A stretch of DNA of 64,000 nt from Tropicimonas sp033101155 (GCF_033101155.1 NZ_JAWMPX010000013.1:1-64000), one strand, 5' to 3'; shown: positions 1-9,795, counted from the stretch's first letter. The notes: a model not told the origin generated them from the letters alone. Made by a program: numbers and translations.

Positions 1-151
1 GATAAGGGGGGGCCCATTTCCGGGCCTCGACTCGCTGATTGCCCCGGGACGGGGTCTCGTTCGGCGGGGTCTCGGCAATGTCCTGGAGTTTCAGCGTCAC
101 CGGGATTTCGATCCGGAGTACGAGAACCATGACCTGTTCTTCCGGGGTCAT
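1..151 (-). CDS. Hypothetical protein, 5' part only (runs off the window)
   Basis: An open frame starts with ATG at 151 on the minus strand and stays open to base 1, giving about 50 residues that begin MTPEEQVMVLVLRIEIPVT. A good ribosome-binding site (GGGAG) lies 7 bases upstream of the ATG. The visible part is short and partly charged, and I recognise no domain. It is divergent from the AraC-type regulator at 399, so the 250 bp between them would carry both promoters. Support is the start, the Shine-Dalgarno site and the open frame only. It could be a chance frame. Confidence 0.4.
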   Translation of the reverse strand, partial: MTPEEQVMVLVLRIEIPVTLKLQDIAETPPNETPSRGNQRVEARKWAPPY

Positions 152-398
152 TTCGGCGCTCCCTTTTGCAAAGGGTGCGGCTTGCCGCTGGGATGCGGTT
201 GGAGTGCGGCCCAAAGGCGGTAGTAGCGAGCGTAGTAGATCATCTGTGTCTTCCCTCTTGGATGACGCGGATGTAACGCCGGGCGCGGATACGTTCCTTT
301 GGGGGCTGGACAGTTGTTTTTGCGTTCTGGACAATTGCCCGGACAGACGGGATCGGACGAATGCCCCGGTCGGGAGGAAGGCTGGAGAAGGAGAGGCC

Positions 399-1406
399 GT
401 GCCACGCGTCAGCACATACAGGCTTCGGCGTGTCGCGCAGGTCTATGCCAGAGAGCCCGCCGCGCGGACGCCGTTTGCTGACCTGATCGAGATGGCCGGC
501 GCCGCACCCGAAGCGCTCGACCAACCGGACGGGACGTTTGAGCTTCTGCATGAGGCGGGCCTCGTCGAACGTGCCTGCCGGGAGTTGGGAGACAAGACAT
601 TCGCGGCCCGCGTGGGATTGTCGGCGCAGGGGCCTGGCACGCTGGTCGCCTATCTCGTGAGTGCAAGCACAACGCTGCAAGAGGCCCTGATGCTGGCGCA
701 GCGCTATTATGCGATGCAGGATGCAGATGTCCGGATCGGCTTGGTCGGTTCGGCAGACGGGCCGCGGCTCACGCTGTCAAGCAACGTGATCCCGACGCAC
801 CAATACCCCAGACATCGCGAGATGCTGCTCTTCGGGCTCTACCGGCGTTTGCGCCAGATTGCCGGAGACGGGCTCTGGCCGATCTCGCTGGAACTCGACA
901 CCGACGACCTGAAACATTGCCAGAGATTGTCAGAGCTTGCCGGCTGTGCCGTGGCGGGAAATTGCGACAGCTATGCGGTGCAGCTTCCGCCCGGTGCGAT
1001 GCAGTTCCCGATCCCGACCGCGGACGCTGCCTTGCTGGGGCATCTGCGCCAGCACGGGGAGACACAGCTGCGTGCGCGGCCCGTGGCAGAAAAGAGCCTG
1101 TCGGAGCGAGTCACGGATTTCCTTGAGGACCGTCTGCCCGGGCGTATGCCGAACGGTGACACGGTTGCCGACGCGCTTGGCATGACGCGTCGCACGATGA
1201 CCCGACGGCTGGCGACGGAAGGCACGAGTTTCAAGGCGCTCCTCGAAGGAACCCAATGCGATCTGGCCAAGCGCTTGCTGCGCAGCGGTGAGAGCATCGC
1301 CCAGATTGCCTTCGCGCTGGATTTCGCTGATCAGGCCGCTTTTTCCGTTGCCTTCAAACGCTGGACCGGCGAGACCCCTGCACGCTATCGGCGCTCGAAA
1401 CTGTAG
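399..1406 (+). CDS. AraC-family transcriptional regulator with N-terminal arabinose-binding-like domain
   Basis: A 335-residue cytoplasmic regulator. The first 200 residues match the layout of the Arabinose_bd (PF12625-type) sensor domain of OruR/ArgR-like AraC regulators. The last 90 residues form the double helix-turn-helix: first helix pair around GDTVADALGMTRRTMTRRL, second around SIAQIAFALDFADQAAFSVAF, ending in the usual GETPARYR. The frame is open upstream to 39, but that part reads as low-quality sequence. I chose the GTG at 399 because AAGGAGAGG sits just in front of it and the known domain begins right after. The ligand is unknown. It converges on the antiporter gene and lies near a small divergent gene, so its target is not evident. 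Confidence 0.85.
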   Translation: MPRVSTYRLRRVAQVYAREPAARTPFADLIEMAGAAPEALDQPDGTFELLHEAGLVERACRELGDKTFAARVGLSAQGPGTLVAYLVSASTTLQEALMLAQRYYAMQDADVRIGLVGSADGPRLTLSSNVIPTHQYPRHREMLLFGLYRRLRQIAGDGLWPISLELDTDDLKHCQRLSELAGCAVAGNCDSYAVQLPPGAMQFPIPTADAALLGHLRQHGETQLRARPVAEKSLSERVTDFLEDRLPGRMPNGDTVADALGMTRRTMTRRLATEGTSFKALLEGTQCDLAKRLLRSGESIAQIAFALDFADQAAFSVAFKRWTGETPARYRRSKL

Positions 1407-1459
1407 ACAAATGCGGTTCTCCCCGCCCCGTCACGGCCGCATCCGTGACATGGCCGGCC

Positions 1460-3973
1460 TCAGGCCTCTTCCCCTTTTCCAATCAGCAATCCGGACGTGT
1501 CGAGACCGCTCCTTTCGGCGCTTGATTGCACGGCGTTCCGCAATGCTTCGCTTCTCTTGAGAAGCCGCCGGAACCGCGCCTCGTCCAGCACAAGCAGCGT
1601 CGTGGGGGAAATGGCACGCGCCTCGACGCGCCGCGCCCTTCTCGTCGGAACAATCAACTGACCGAACACCTCGCCGCGTCCAAGGCGCCAGGGATGGCCG
1701 GCACGTTCCAGTTCGACCGCCCCCGAGGCGATGAAAAACACGCTCTTTTCGACGCCATCGCGCCGAATGATGACATCGCCGGAATTGACGTAATGCGTCC
1801 GCAATGCGCGGCTCAGGCGCTTCAGCGAGATCACGTCGAGATCGGAGAAAAGTGAGAACTGGCGGATAAGCTCGGACCGCCGGAGCGAGATATCAATGGG
1901 TGGGCGTTTCTCGGTCGCGGCACGTCGCGCGGCCAGATCCCGCATCAGGGACGTGTGGACTTCGGCGCCGATCAATCCGTCCTCGCGCATCGTGGTGTAT
2001 TCCCGTTCCTCGATCCGAAGCGCCGTGCGACGAATGAAACGCCGCTCGAGTTCCTCGGCATAGCCCGGAAATTGCAGGCGCAGCCCCTCCAACGCGGTCC
2101 TGACCGACTCGATCCTCCGTGAGAGCAATTCGTGCATCAGATCGGCAACGCGCCGGCCATGAATCCGGCGGATGCGTCCATGAATGAATGGGTCGAGATC
2201 ATGCAGGATCAGACGCTGGAACAGCAACATCTCGAACCGGTCGGCGATCAACCTGCCAAGGGGGGCCGAGAGCCCGAACCTGTTGTGCAGCACGACGGCG
2301 GCGCGGAAGGTCCGGCCATAGGCGACGCTCCGTCCCGCGGCCCGCTGGTAGCCGCTGCGGCCATTGGTGCGCACGCCCTCGATCAGCCGGTCGGCGTCCA
2401 ACAGCAGGCGCTCGGCCATTCGGGCCGTAATCATCCTCTGGCGTACACCGACAAGTATGCTGTCCCGCTCATGCCCGGCCAACGCGATCAATCCGAGCGT
2501 TACGCGGTCTTTCTCGTGAATATCGGCATTCTCTTCGGCGGCTTTCACCGAGAGTTCCAACCGTTCTCCGAAGCGCTTGGCCTCGGAGCGCACGAGCTCG
2601 TGGTTGAGCTCATAGGTTTCGATGCTGCGCGCCACATCCTCCCGCACCGTCTGCAAGGCAACGGCGACCACCTGTCGTGACAACGCCTCATCGATCGGCG
2701 AGAGCCGGTCGAGGCCGAGCCGGCGGATGACCGTGCGCAGGGTCGTTCCCTGCACGAGCAGCGTAAAGAGCGTGAAACCGGTGGCGAGAACGCCGACCAC
2801 GCGTTTTGTCTCTTCGGGTACGCGAAAGCTCTCGGTCACGGCCAATGCCAGGGCGAGTGTCACGGCCCCGCGCAGCCCGCCCCACAGGATCGCCACCCGA
2901 TAGGGGCGCTCCACGACGGGCGAGGCCCGCACCAGCGCCAACAGTGGCAACAGCACGAACAGGATAATGGCACGGGCCGCTATCGCGGCGACGACGACCA
3001 CCCCGATCAGCATCAGATCCTCGATGCGGAATTCTTCCAAAGTCCTGGGAACCAGGATTGCGGCGATTATGAAGATCAACGCTCCCGCCCAATGGGCAAG
3101 TATGTCCCAGAGATCGCGCAAGTTGGTCCATGCCTGCGGCGAAAGCCGCCCCGGGCCGGCCAGGTTCAACGTCAACCCGGCGGCAACAACCGCGATCACC
3201 CCCGACGCACCAACGCTCTGCTCCGCCACGATATAGGCAAGATATGGCAGCGCGACAGAGATCGAGAGCTGCGCCATGTGATGCTGGTTGAGCAAGGCCA
3301 TGACCCAGACCGCGATTCGGGCCGTCACCCACCCCACCGCCGCCCCACCAAGGATCAGAAGCGGGAATTGCACGGTTGCATCGGCCAGCGTCGGGTTCGG
3401 AACACCGAGCATGACAAAGCTCATGAACAGGCCGAACAGCGCAATCGCGGCGGCGTCGTTGAGCAGGCTTTCGCCTTCGATGATACGGGCGAGGCGCGGC
3501 GGCGCGGAAATCGACCGGAAGATCGAGACCACCGCGGATGGGTCGGTCGTTGAGACGATTGCGCCGACGAGCAAGCAGGCCGCAAGCGGCAAGGCGCTGA
3601 CCGAGGCGAGCGCGTATCCGACACAGACCGTGGCGACGACCACAGCCACGACCGCCAACACGAGGATCGGAACCCAGTCGTCCAGCATCCGGCGAACATC
3701 CATTCCGAGGGTTGCCTGAAAGAGCAGGGTCGGCAGGAAGACGTAGAGGAAGACGTTGGATCTGATCGGGAAACCGAGGACCGCTTCGGCGACTGGGTTC
3801 AACGCATCGGTGAGGGGTGTCCGGAGAAAGAATATCGCCCCGGCGCCAATCAGGATGCCGAGGATAGCGAGGATGACGCTATAGGGAACGCGCAGCCGAG
3901 CGGCCAACGGCTCGGCCGCTCCGATAACGAGAAACAGGGACGCGATGAACGTGGTAAAGAGAACAATTTCCAT
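1460..3973 (-). CDS. CPA1-family Na+/H+ antiporter with C-terminal cyclic-nucleotide-binding domain
   Basis: An 837-residue inner-membrane cation:proton antiporter. The N-terminal half is a run of about twelve hydrophobic segments and carries the CPA1 signatures STTDPSAVVSIF and GESLLNDAAAIALF, which contains the ND pair of the ion site. A hydrophilic, arginine- and glutamate-rich cytoplasmic stretch follows (about 400-690). Near residues 700-815 is a cNMP-binding-like beta roll (FSDLDVISLKRLSR, GEVFGQL), a layout known from NhaP/SOS1-like exchangers. The role is pH or sodium homeostasis, possibly gated by a nucleotide. The start at 3973 begins directly with the first membrane helix. It is transcribed alone and converges with the AraC-type gene over about 50 bp. 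Confidence 0.9.
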   Translation of the reverse strand: MEIVLFTTFIASLFLVIGAAEPLAARLRVPYSVILAILGILIGAGAIFFLRTPLTDALNPVAEAVLGFPIRSNVFLYVFLPTLLFQATLGMDVRRMLDDWVPILVLAVVAVVVATVCVGYALASVSALPLAACLLVGAIVSTTDPSAVVSIFRSISAPPRLARIIEGESLLNDAAAIALFGLFMSFVMLGVPNPTLADATVQFPLLILGGAAVGWVTARIAVWVMALLNQHHMAQLSISVALPYLAYIVAEQSVGASGVIAVVAAGLTLNLAGPGRLSPQAWTNLRDLWDILAHWAGALIFIIAAILVPRTLEEFRIEDLMLIGVVVVAAIAARAIILFVLLPLLALVRASPVVERPYRVAILWGGLRGAVTLALALAVTESFRVPEETKRVVGVLATGFTLFTLLVQGTTLRTVIRRLGLDRLSPIDEALSRQVVAVALQTVREDVARSIETYELNHELVRSEAKRFGERLELSVKAAEENADIHEKDRVTLGLIALAGHERDSILVGVRQRMITARMAERLLLDADRLIEGVRTNGRSGYQRAAGRSVAYGRTFRAAVVLHNRFGLSAPLGRLIADRFEMLLFQRLILHDLDPFIHGRIRRIHGRRVADLMHELLSRRIESVRTALEGLRLQFPGYAEELERRFIRRTALRIEEREYTTMREDGLIGAEVHTSLMRDLAARRAATEKRPPIDISLRRSELIRQFSLFSDLDVISLKRLSRALRTHYVNSGDVIIRRDGVEKSVFFIASGAVELERAGHPWRLGRGEVFGQLIVPTRRARRVEARAISPTTLLVLDEARFRRLLKRSEALRNAVQSSAERSGLDTSGLLIGKGEEA

Positions 3974-4359
3974 AGTGCCGAAATATCACGATCTGGCGCA
4001 GATGCATGGGCGAAACTGCATTCCGGGACCACGAAAAGAGCGGCGTTCCGGCGCCCGACCCTGACACGGCTCATCGACCAGCGGCCTGTTCGGTCTGTCC
4101 GGCTATAGGAGGCAGGCAATGCCTTGCCGCCTGTAGGGTGCGCCATTGGAATGTGCGATCCGCGATGCCGTGATCGATCCGGGCGGCGCCACTTCAGTGT
4201 CCTCCCCCGCGATCTCTGGTCGGACCCCGTCGGGGACCTGACATGGGATCGAGGGAGGAACCATTCTCTTTGAGCATCTCACGACTGCTTGACGCCAACT
4301 CGCGAGGTCCAAGCTGCCATAGAGCCGTGCTGTTCCCCGGCCAGACCGGGGAACATGCC
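3974..4359. other. Intergenic region, no gene seen
   Basis: This 386-bp stretch lies between two minus-strand genes. It should hold the promoter of the antiporter and the terminator hairpin of ettA (listed separately). No open frame here has a convincing start, domain or codon pattern. Confidence 0.6.
4332..4354 (-). terminator. Hairpin downstream of ettA
   Basis: A perfect 9-bp inverted repeat, GTTCCCCGG and CCGGGGAAC, with a 5-base loop (CCAGA), starting 6 bases after the ettA stop. The T-tract is poor, so it may terminate inefficiently or act mainly as a 3'-end stabiliser. Confidence 0.6.
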
Positions 4360-6015
4360 TCAGCGCGTGAACTTCTTGTATTTCACCCGCTTCGGTTCGA
4401 CCGAATCCGGCCCCAGACGACGGATCTTGTCCTCTTCATAAGCCTCGAAGTTGCCCTCGAACCACTCCACATGGGCCTCGCCCTCGAAGGCGAGAATGTG
4501 GGTGCAGAGACGGTCGAGGAAGAAGCGGTCGTGGGAGATGATCACCGCGCAGCCCGCGAAATCTTCCAGCGCGTCTTCCAGCGCCCGGAGGGTTTCGACG
4601 TCGAGGTCGTTGGTCGGTTCGTCGAGCAGCAACACGTTGCCGCCTTCCTTCAGCAGCTTGGCCATGTGGACCCGGTTGCGTTCACCGCCCGAGAGCAGGC
4701 CGACCTTCTTCTGCTGGTCGCCGCCCTTGAAGTTGAAGGCGCCGCAATAGGCGCGGGAGTTGATCTGGGCGTCGCCAAGCTCGATGATCTCGCCGCCGCC
4801 GGAGATTTCCTCCCAGACGGTCGCCTTGTCATCCAGCGAGTCGCGGGACTGGTCGACAAAGGAGAGCTGGACCGTGTCGCCAAGCTCGACCGTGCCGGTA
4901 TCGGGTTCTTCCTGGCCAGTGAGCATGCGGAACAGCGTCGATTTGCCGGCGCCGTTGGGACCGATCACACCGACAATGCCGCCGGGCGGAAGCGAAATCG
5001 AGAGGTCTTCGATGAGCTGCTTGTCGCCGTAATGCTTCGACATCCCCTCGATTTCGATGACCTTCTGGCCAAGGCGGGGGCCGTTGGGGATGACGATCTG
5101 GGCCTTGGAAATCTTCTCGCGCTCGGACTTCCCGGCCATTTCCTCATAGGCGTTGATCCGGGCTTTCTGCTTGGCTTGCCGGGCCTTGGCACCAGCCCGG
5201 ATCCATTCAAGCTCTCGATCCAGCGTCTTCTTCTTGGACGCGTCTTCCTTCGCCTCGCGTTCCAGCCGCTTGGCCTTCTGTTCCAGCCAGGCGGAGTAAT
5301 TGCCCTCGTAGGGAATGCCCCGGCCACGGTCGAGTTCGAGAATCCAGCCGGTGATGTCGTCGAGGAAGTAGCGGTCGTGGGTGACGATCAGGATCGTGCC
5401 CTTGTAGTCGATCAGGTGCTGCTGGAGCCAGGCGACGGTCTCGGCGTCGAGGTGGTTGGTCGGTTCGTCCAGCAGCAGCATGTCGGGGGCTTCGAGCAAC
5501 AGCTTGCAGAGCGCGACCCGGCGGCGCTCACCACCCGAGAGGTTTTCAGGCATGGCGTCGTCCGGCGGGCAGCGCAGCGCCTCCATGGACACGTCGACCT
5601 GGCTGTCGAGATCCCAGAGATTCTGGCTGTCGATCTCGTCCTGAAGCTGCGCCATCTCCTCGGCGGTCTCGTCCGAGTAATTCATCGCCAGCTCGTTATA
5701 CCGGTCGAGGATGTCCTTCTTGGGTTTGACGCCCAGCATGACATTCTCACGCACGGTCAGGCTCTCGTCGAGATGCGGCTCCTGCGGCAGGTAGCCGACC
5801 TTGGCGCCCTCGGCGGCCCAGGCCTCGCCGGAGAAATCCTTGTCGAGCCCGGCCATGATCTTCATCAGGGTCGACTTACCGGAGCCGTTGACACCCACCA
5901 CGCCGATCTTCACGCCCGGCAGGAAGCTCAAGCGGATGTTCTCGAAGCATTTCTTGCCACCGGGGTAGGTCTTGGAGACGCCGTCCATGTGGTAGACATA
6001 TTGGTAGGAAGCCAT
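4360..6015 (-). CDS. ettA: Energy-dependent translational throttle protein EttA (ABC-F ATPase)
   Basis: A 551-residue cytosolic ABC-F protein that binds the ribosomal E site and gates translation according to the ATP/ADP ratio. It has no membrane segments. There are two ATPase domains: Walker A GVNGSGKST (about residues 37-45) with signature LSGGERRR and Walker B DMLLLDEPTNHLD, and Walker A GPNGAGKST with signature LSGGERNR and VLLLDEPTNDLD. The charged linker between them (AKARQAKQKARINAYEEM) is the P-site tRNA interaction motif of ABC-F proteins. The family start MASYQYVYHM is at 6015. An in-frame ATG at 6030 would add five residues but has no better ribosome-binding site. Length and near-consensus sequence make this a confident call. 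Confidence 0.97.
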   Translation of the reverse strand: MASYQYVYHMDGVSKTYPGGKKCFENIRLSFLPGVKIGVVGVNGSGKSTLMKIMAGLDKDFSGEAWAAEGAKVGYLPQEPHLDESLTVRENVMLGVKPKKDILDRYNELAMNYSDETAEEMAQLQDEIDSQNLWDLDSQVDVSMEALRCPPDDAMPENLSGGERRRVALCKLLLEAPDMLLLDEPTNHLDAETVAWLQQHLIDYKGTILIVTHDRYFLDDITGWILELDRGRGIPYEGNYSAWLEQKAKRLEREAKEDASKKKTLDRELEWIRAGAKARQAKQKARINAYEEMAGKSEREKISKAQIVIPNGPRLGQKVIEIEGMSKHYGDKQLIEDLSISLPPGGIVGVIGPNGAGKSTLFRMLTGQEEPDTGTVELGDTVQLSFVDQSRDSLDDKATVWEEISGGGEIIELGDAQINSRAYCGAFNFKGGDQQKKVGLLSGGERNRVHMAKLLKEGGNVLLLDEPTNDLDVETLRALEDALEDFAGCAVIISHDRFFLDRLCTHILAFEGEAHVEWFEGNFEAYEEDKIRRLGPDSVEPKRVKYKKFTR

Positions 6016-6439
6016 CGGGGGTGCTCGCATCTGGGAAATCTGGTTGCCGGCTTATCTATCCCCCGGACCGGCGTGTTTCAATCGCTCTCGGCGGAGATCG
6101 TGTCGGCGGCGTTTCGAAGGGCCGATGGATTGTTCCGCGCTGCGCGAAACTGCCGGGTGCAATCGCGCCTGGACCATCGAGTCTTCGCGAGCGGTTCCAC
6201 GGCCAGTATCGCGAGATCGGTGCCTGAGAAACCCTGAGCAGGATGGCCCCATCTCAAGGCATCACCCAGCATCGTCAAGCGGGCAGAGCCTATCACACCT
6301 GCGGCCGGTTTGTGTCGGAATGACCACGCTGCCGCCGACGCGCCTGTCACTCGAAATTACCGACTATTCGCCCAGCTTCTGACACGGCAGTATTGGAGGA
6401 AGCAGTGAATTCGACCGAACACAGAAACACAGGCAGATT
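6016..6439. other. Intergenic region between divergent ettA and the glycan cluster
   Basis: About 420 bp between divergent transcripts, expected to carry both promoters. I found no clear -35/-10 pair, dyad or small gene. Open frames here are parts of long frames opposite ettA and lack starts with ribosome-binding sites. Confidence 0.5.
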
Positions 6440-7516
6440 ATGGCACAGATCGAGTATCAGGTTGATACCTTGCATCCCTCTGTTTCCACGTCCGGTTCAG
6501 CCGACGGCGACACCTGTGGATTGAAACTCATCGTCCAGGTGCCCTGCTACAACGAAGAGACGACCCTGCCTCAAACGATTGCCGACATTCCACGCAGCAT
6601 TCCCGGCATTGGCGTGGTGGAGGTCCTCGTCATCGATGACGGCTCGACAGACAACACCACGGCTGTCGCACGGCGCTGCGGCGCCGATCATGTCCTCCGG
6701 CAAACCAGCAACAAGGGTCTGGCAACCAACTTCCAGACTGGTATCGAATATGCCCTGGCTGCGGGTGCCGACATCATCGTCAACACCGATGGAGACAATC
6801 AGTATTGGGGAGGATCGATTCCCGAACTGGTGCGTCCGATTGTTGATAAGCGCGCCGAGATCGTACTTGGGGATCGCAAGCCCGGCGAAAACACGGAGTT
6901 CACGCGGTCGAAACGGAATCTCCAGCGCCTTGGCAGTTTCGTCGTGCGTTCGATGGCAGGAATTGACGTCGATGACGCGGTCTCCGGCTTTCGCGCCTAT
7001 TCGCGCGAAGCGGCCATGACAATCAACGTCATGACGCCCTTCAGCTATACGGTGGAGACACTGATCCACGCGGGTCAACAAGGCTTCACAGTCTGCTCTG
7101 TGCCGGTCCGGACCAACCCGTCCACACGGCCCTCGCGACTGTTTCGCTCGAACATCCAGTTCATTCGCAAACAGCTGGCAACGCTGCTGCGGAGCACGGT
7201 CATGTATCGCCCCTTGTCAGCCTTTCTGGTTCTTGGCGGTTTCATGTTGCTGATCGGGGCCATCCCGGTCATTCGCTTCCTGTATTTCTATTTCGGTGGC
7301 GATGGCGAAGGTCACATTCAATCGCTCGTGCTTGGCGGCGTGTTCCTTCTGGCGGGCTATTTCACGGTGGTCGTTGCCTTTCTGAGCGACACGATCGCGA
7401 CGAACCGTCGACTGACCGAAGCAACTCTCCTCCGTCTGCGGCGCCTCGAGCACGCGCTTCGGACCCAGGAGTCGCCGCCGCGCGACGGAGGGTCGGCGGA
7501 TGAGCCTCGCGACTGA
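6440..7516 (+). CDS. Family 2 glycosyltransferase with two C-terminal membrane helices
   Basis: A 358-residue GT-A fold glycosyltransferase of the dolichol-phosphate-mannose-synthase/GtrB type. Motifs seen: VPCYNEETTLP (N-terminal nucleotide-binding strand), VIDDGSTDNT, and the metal-binding region NTDGDNQY. After about residue 250 come two strongly hydrophobic helices and a short basic/acidic cytoplasmic tail, as in undecaprenyl-phosphate glycosyltransferases. The likely reaction is transfer of a sugar from a nucleotide donor to a polyprenyl phosphate at the inner face of the membrane. It is first of four overlapping or abutting genes (17-bp overlap with the next), so the cluster is probably co-transcribed. 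The sugar cannot be told from sequence. Confidence 0.88.
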   Translation: MAQIEYQVDTLHPSVSTSGSADGDTCGLKLIVQVPCYNEETTLPQTIADIPRSIPGIGVVEVLVIDDGSTDNTTAVARRCGADHVLRQTSNKGLATNFQTGIEYALAAGADIIVNTDGDNQYWGGSIPELVRPIVDKRAEIVLGDRKPGENTEFTRSKRNLQRLGSFVVRSMAGIDVDDAVSGFRAYSREAAMTINVMTPFSYTVETLIHAGQQGFTVCSVPVRTNPSTRPSRLFRSNIQFIRKQLATLLRSTVMYRPLSAFLVLGGFMLLIGAIPVIRFLYFYFGGDGEGHIQSLVLGGVFLLAGYFTVVVAFLSDTIATNRRLTEATLLRLRRLEHALRTQESPPRDGGSADEPRD

Positions 7517-9053
7517 CGCCGCCGCGCGTCCGAGCCATTCCCGCGTGGTGCTGGTCTCCTGGATCGGCGCCCTGATCGGGATGGTCGCCTATGCCGTGAT
7601 TGTTTTTCTGTTGGGGAGAAATCTTTCGCCGCCCTATTTCGGGATGGAGATATACGACCAATACTATCTCGCCCTGCGTGAGGGGCGATTGGACCTGCCC
7701 GCTCGCTTGCTGCGTCTGGAGGGGCATTTCACGCCGGATGGCACGGCATATAGCTATCACGGCATCGCTCCGCTTCTCACCCGCTTCCTGCTGGCGCCTT
7801 TCGTCGATCTGGCGGAGTATTCCCTGACTCCCCTGTCGCTCTGGATCTGGGCCACGGCCGGCACGCTGATGTGGCACGCCGCTTTCCTGCGCGTCGCGTC
7901 CCTTTTCTGGCCCGACGGTGGGAAGGGCGCCTCCGGCTGGGCCGCATTGCTTGCGCTGACCTGTTGGGCGGGCATGCCGGGGCTTTTGCTGGTATCGAAC
8001 TTTGCCTTCTACAATGAACCGATTGCGGTGACCTATGCGCTCACGGCCGGCTACTGCCTGATCTGGACACGGTTCCTGCTTCTCCGGCGCCAGATGCTCT
8101 GGGCACTTCTCGGATTGGCGCTCCTGGCCGCGATCAGCGTCCATGCCCGCCCGAACGTGGCCGTCGGGCTCTATGCCGGCACGGTTTTCGCAATCGGTCT
8201 GTCAGCTTCTCAACTCGGTCGCCGTGTCTTTCTTCCCGCTGTACTCGCTCTGTCGATCCTCGGTCTGGGCGGGGGGGCCTTTCTCGCCCTGAACAAGGCC
8301 AAGTTCGGAGATGTCGCGGAAATGCATGGCGCCTTCGAGGGCGGTGGCGTGACCTATGGCGTGGTCTTCTGGGGATACGAGAGCCCGACGTCAAAGCGCT
8401 TGAAGGGCTTTGAGGACTATGGGCGTTTCAATCTCGAACGCGTGCCGGCCAATGCCGCGATGTATTTCGGAGCACCGCCACGAATCCTGATGCCGAAGCA
8501 ATATGATCGTCTGTACCAGTGGCATCAGGATCTCACCGAGCGCCGCTTCAGCTTTGTGCGCGTCGAGATGCCGGGCGGTGGGATTCCGTTCCTGTGGACG
8601 GGGTTCGCGGCACTTGCCGTCATCGGGCTGGTCTTTGGCGGCAGGCTGCTGATTTCGTCTTCCGGGTTGCTGCTGGCGACAGGATGCTCGGCGTTGCTCA
8701 TCTTGTCATACGCGACCGTTACGCTCCGGTATCACGTCGATGTCTGGCCATTGATCGCAGTGCTTGCGCTGGTCGGGTGTGCCCGCATCACCCCCGTTCT
8801 CGCGCGCTCGAACATACCGGCCAGCCTATTCCTGGCTGTCTCGGTTGTCTTGTGCTTCGGAGTGGCGTTCAACGCTGCGGTCGCATTGAATTACTCGGTC
8901 CTGCTCAAGGAACTGCCCGGCACTCCGTTCGAAGCGATGTCGAAGGAGACTTGCATGGACCTGATCGCAGAGAAGGGTTTCACACCGGATCGTGTCGACG
9001 AGATCTGCCGATCGCCGCGTGCGACCCATGCAAAGACTGGAGAACAGGGGTGA
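7500..9053 (+). CDS. Polytopic membrane protein, possibly a GT-C-type glycosyltransferase
   Basis: A 517-residue protein with roughly ten to twelve hydrophobic segments. A soluble stretch near residues 35-85 between the first two helices includes YDQYYLALREGRLDLP. An acidic residue in the first large periplasmic loop and the DxYY..AL..GR pattern resemble GT-C glycosyltransferases, which use polyprenyl-phosphate sugars. This is inference, as I cannot place it in a named family. The ATG lies inside the end of the GT2 gene, with GGAGGG in front. Its neighbours, a GT2 enzyme that would make the lipid-linked donor and a flippase-like protein, support a role in decorating an extracytoplasmic acceptor. 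Confidence 0.75.
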   Translation: MSLATDAAARPSHSRVVLVSWIGALIGMVAYAVIVFLLGRNLSPPYFGMEIYDQYYLALREGRLDLPARLLRLEGHFTPDGTAYSYHGIAPLLTRFLLAPFVDLAEYSLTPLSLWIWATAGTLMWHAAFLRVASLFWPDGGKGASGWAALLALTCWAGMPGLLLVSNFAFYNEPIAVTYALTAGYCLIWTRFLLLRRQMLWALLGLALLAAISVHARPNVAVGLYAGTVFAIGLSASQLGRRVFLPAVLALSILGLGGGAFLALNKAKFGDVAEMHGAFEGGGVTYGVVFWGYESPTSKRLKGFEDYGRFNLERVPANAAMYFGAPPRILMPKQYDRLYQWHQDLTERRFSFVRVEMPGGGIPFLWTGFAALAVIGLVFGGRLLISSSGLLLATGCSALLILSYATVTLRYHVDVWPLIAVLALVGCARITPVLARSNIPASLFLAVSVVLCFGVAFNAAVALNYSVLLKELPGTPFEAMSKETCMDLIAEKGFTPDRVDEICRSPRATHAKTGEQG

Positions 9054-9054
9054 G

Positions 9055-9795
9055 ATGTCCATTTCTCGGAACATAAAGTCAGGATACGTGCAGATCGCCC
9101 ATGGATTGGGCCGAGGCGCAGACGCCGTGGGGCTGATCCCCTGGCTGGATCGCCGGGCGACAAGATCCCGGCGCGCCCATTGGCTGCGCAGCCTCTTCGC
9201 GATTCACGATGTCGACGCGCTTGTATCACTGGATGTGCCGTGGTGGACCTATGCTGCCATCGATGAAGTGGACGCCTTTCTGAAGGCGCGGCCGGGCGCG
9301 CGCGTTTTCGAATACGGGTCGGGCGCGAGCACTGTCTGGCTGGCCCGGAGGGCTGGGTCGGTGACGTCGGTCGAGCATATGGCCGGTTGGCATGAGCGGG
9401 TCGAGTTGCTGATCGCCGCCCATGCCCTTCAGGCCGATGTCGATCTGCGCCTTGTGGAACCCGATGCGACCCCGTCCGAGGACTCGCTCTACCTTTCGCA
9501 GAAACCCGGCGAAACGGGGGCGAGCTTTACGGCCTATGCCGCAGCGATCGATGCCGCGGATGGTCCGTTCGACGTGATCGTGGTCGATGGCCGGGCCCGG
9601 CAGGCCTGCCTCGAACATGCCAAGCGACGGCTGGCGCCGGACGGCATCATCGTATTCGACAATTCGAACCGCGCCCGATACCGCGATGCGATCGAGAACA
9701 GTGGTCTGCACGGCAGCCGGCTTCGCGGACTGACACCCAGCCTTCCCTATCCGGACGAAACCACCCTGCTCGCCGCTGGAGCCGCATCGACATGA
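9055..9795 (+). CDS. Class I SAM-dependent methyltransferase
   Basis: A 246-residue cytosolic protein. The SAM-binding motif I is VFEYGSGASTVWLA (about residues 80-93), followed by the acidic end of strand two (SVEH) and FDVIVVDGRARQACL, then a late strand GIIVFDNS. This is the Rossmann-like methyltransferase order, of the subgroup often seen in polysaccharide loci. An upstream in-frame ATG at 8992 lies deep inside the preceding gene. I prefer 9055 because AGGGG/GGAG lies just upstream and the gene then follows the previous stop by one base. The substrate is unknown, perhaps the sugar or lipid handled by the neighbouring glycosyltransferases. Confidence 0.8.
   Translation: MSISRNIKSGYVQIAHGLGRGADAVGLIPWLDRRATRSRRAHWLRSLFAIHDVDALVSLDVPWWTYAAIDEVDAFLKARPGARVFEYGSGASTVWLARRAGSVTSVEHMAGWHERVELLIAAHALQADVDLRLVEPDATPSEDSLYLSQKPGETGASFTAYAAAIDAADGPFDVIVVDGRARQACLEHAKRRLAPDGIIVFDNSNRARYRDAIENSGLHGSRLRGLTPSLPYPDETTLLAAGAAST

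Noticed and set aside
4243..6237. 664-residue plus-strand open frame
   Set aside because: Antisense of ettA; composition is an artefact of GC3-rich codons.
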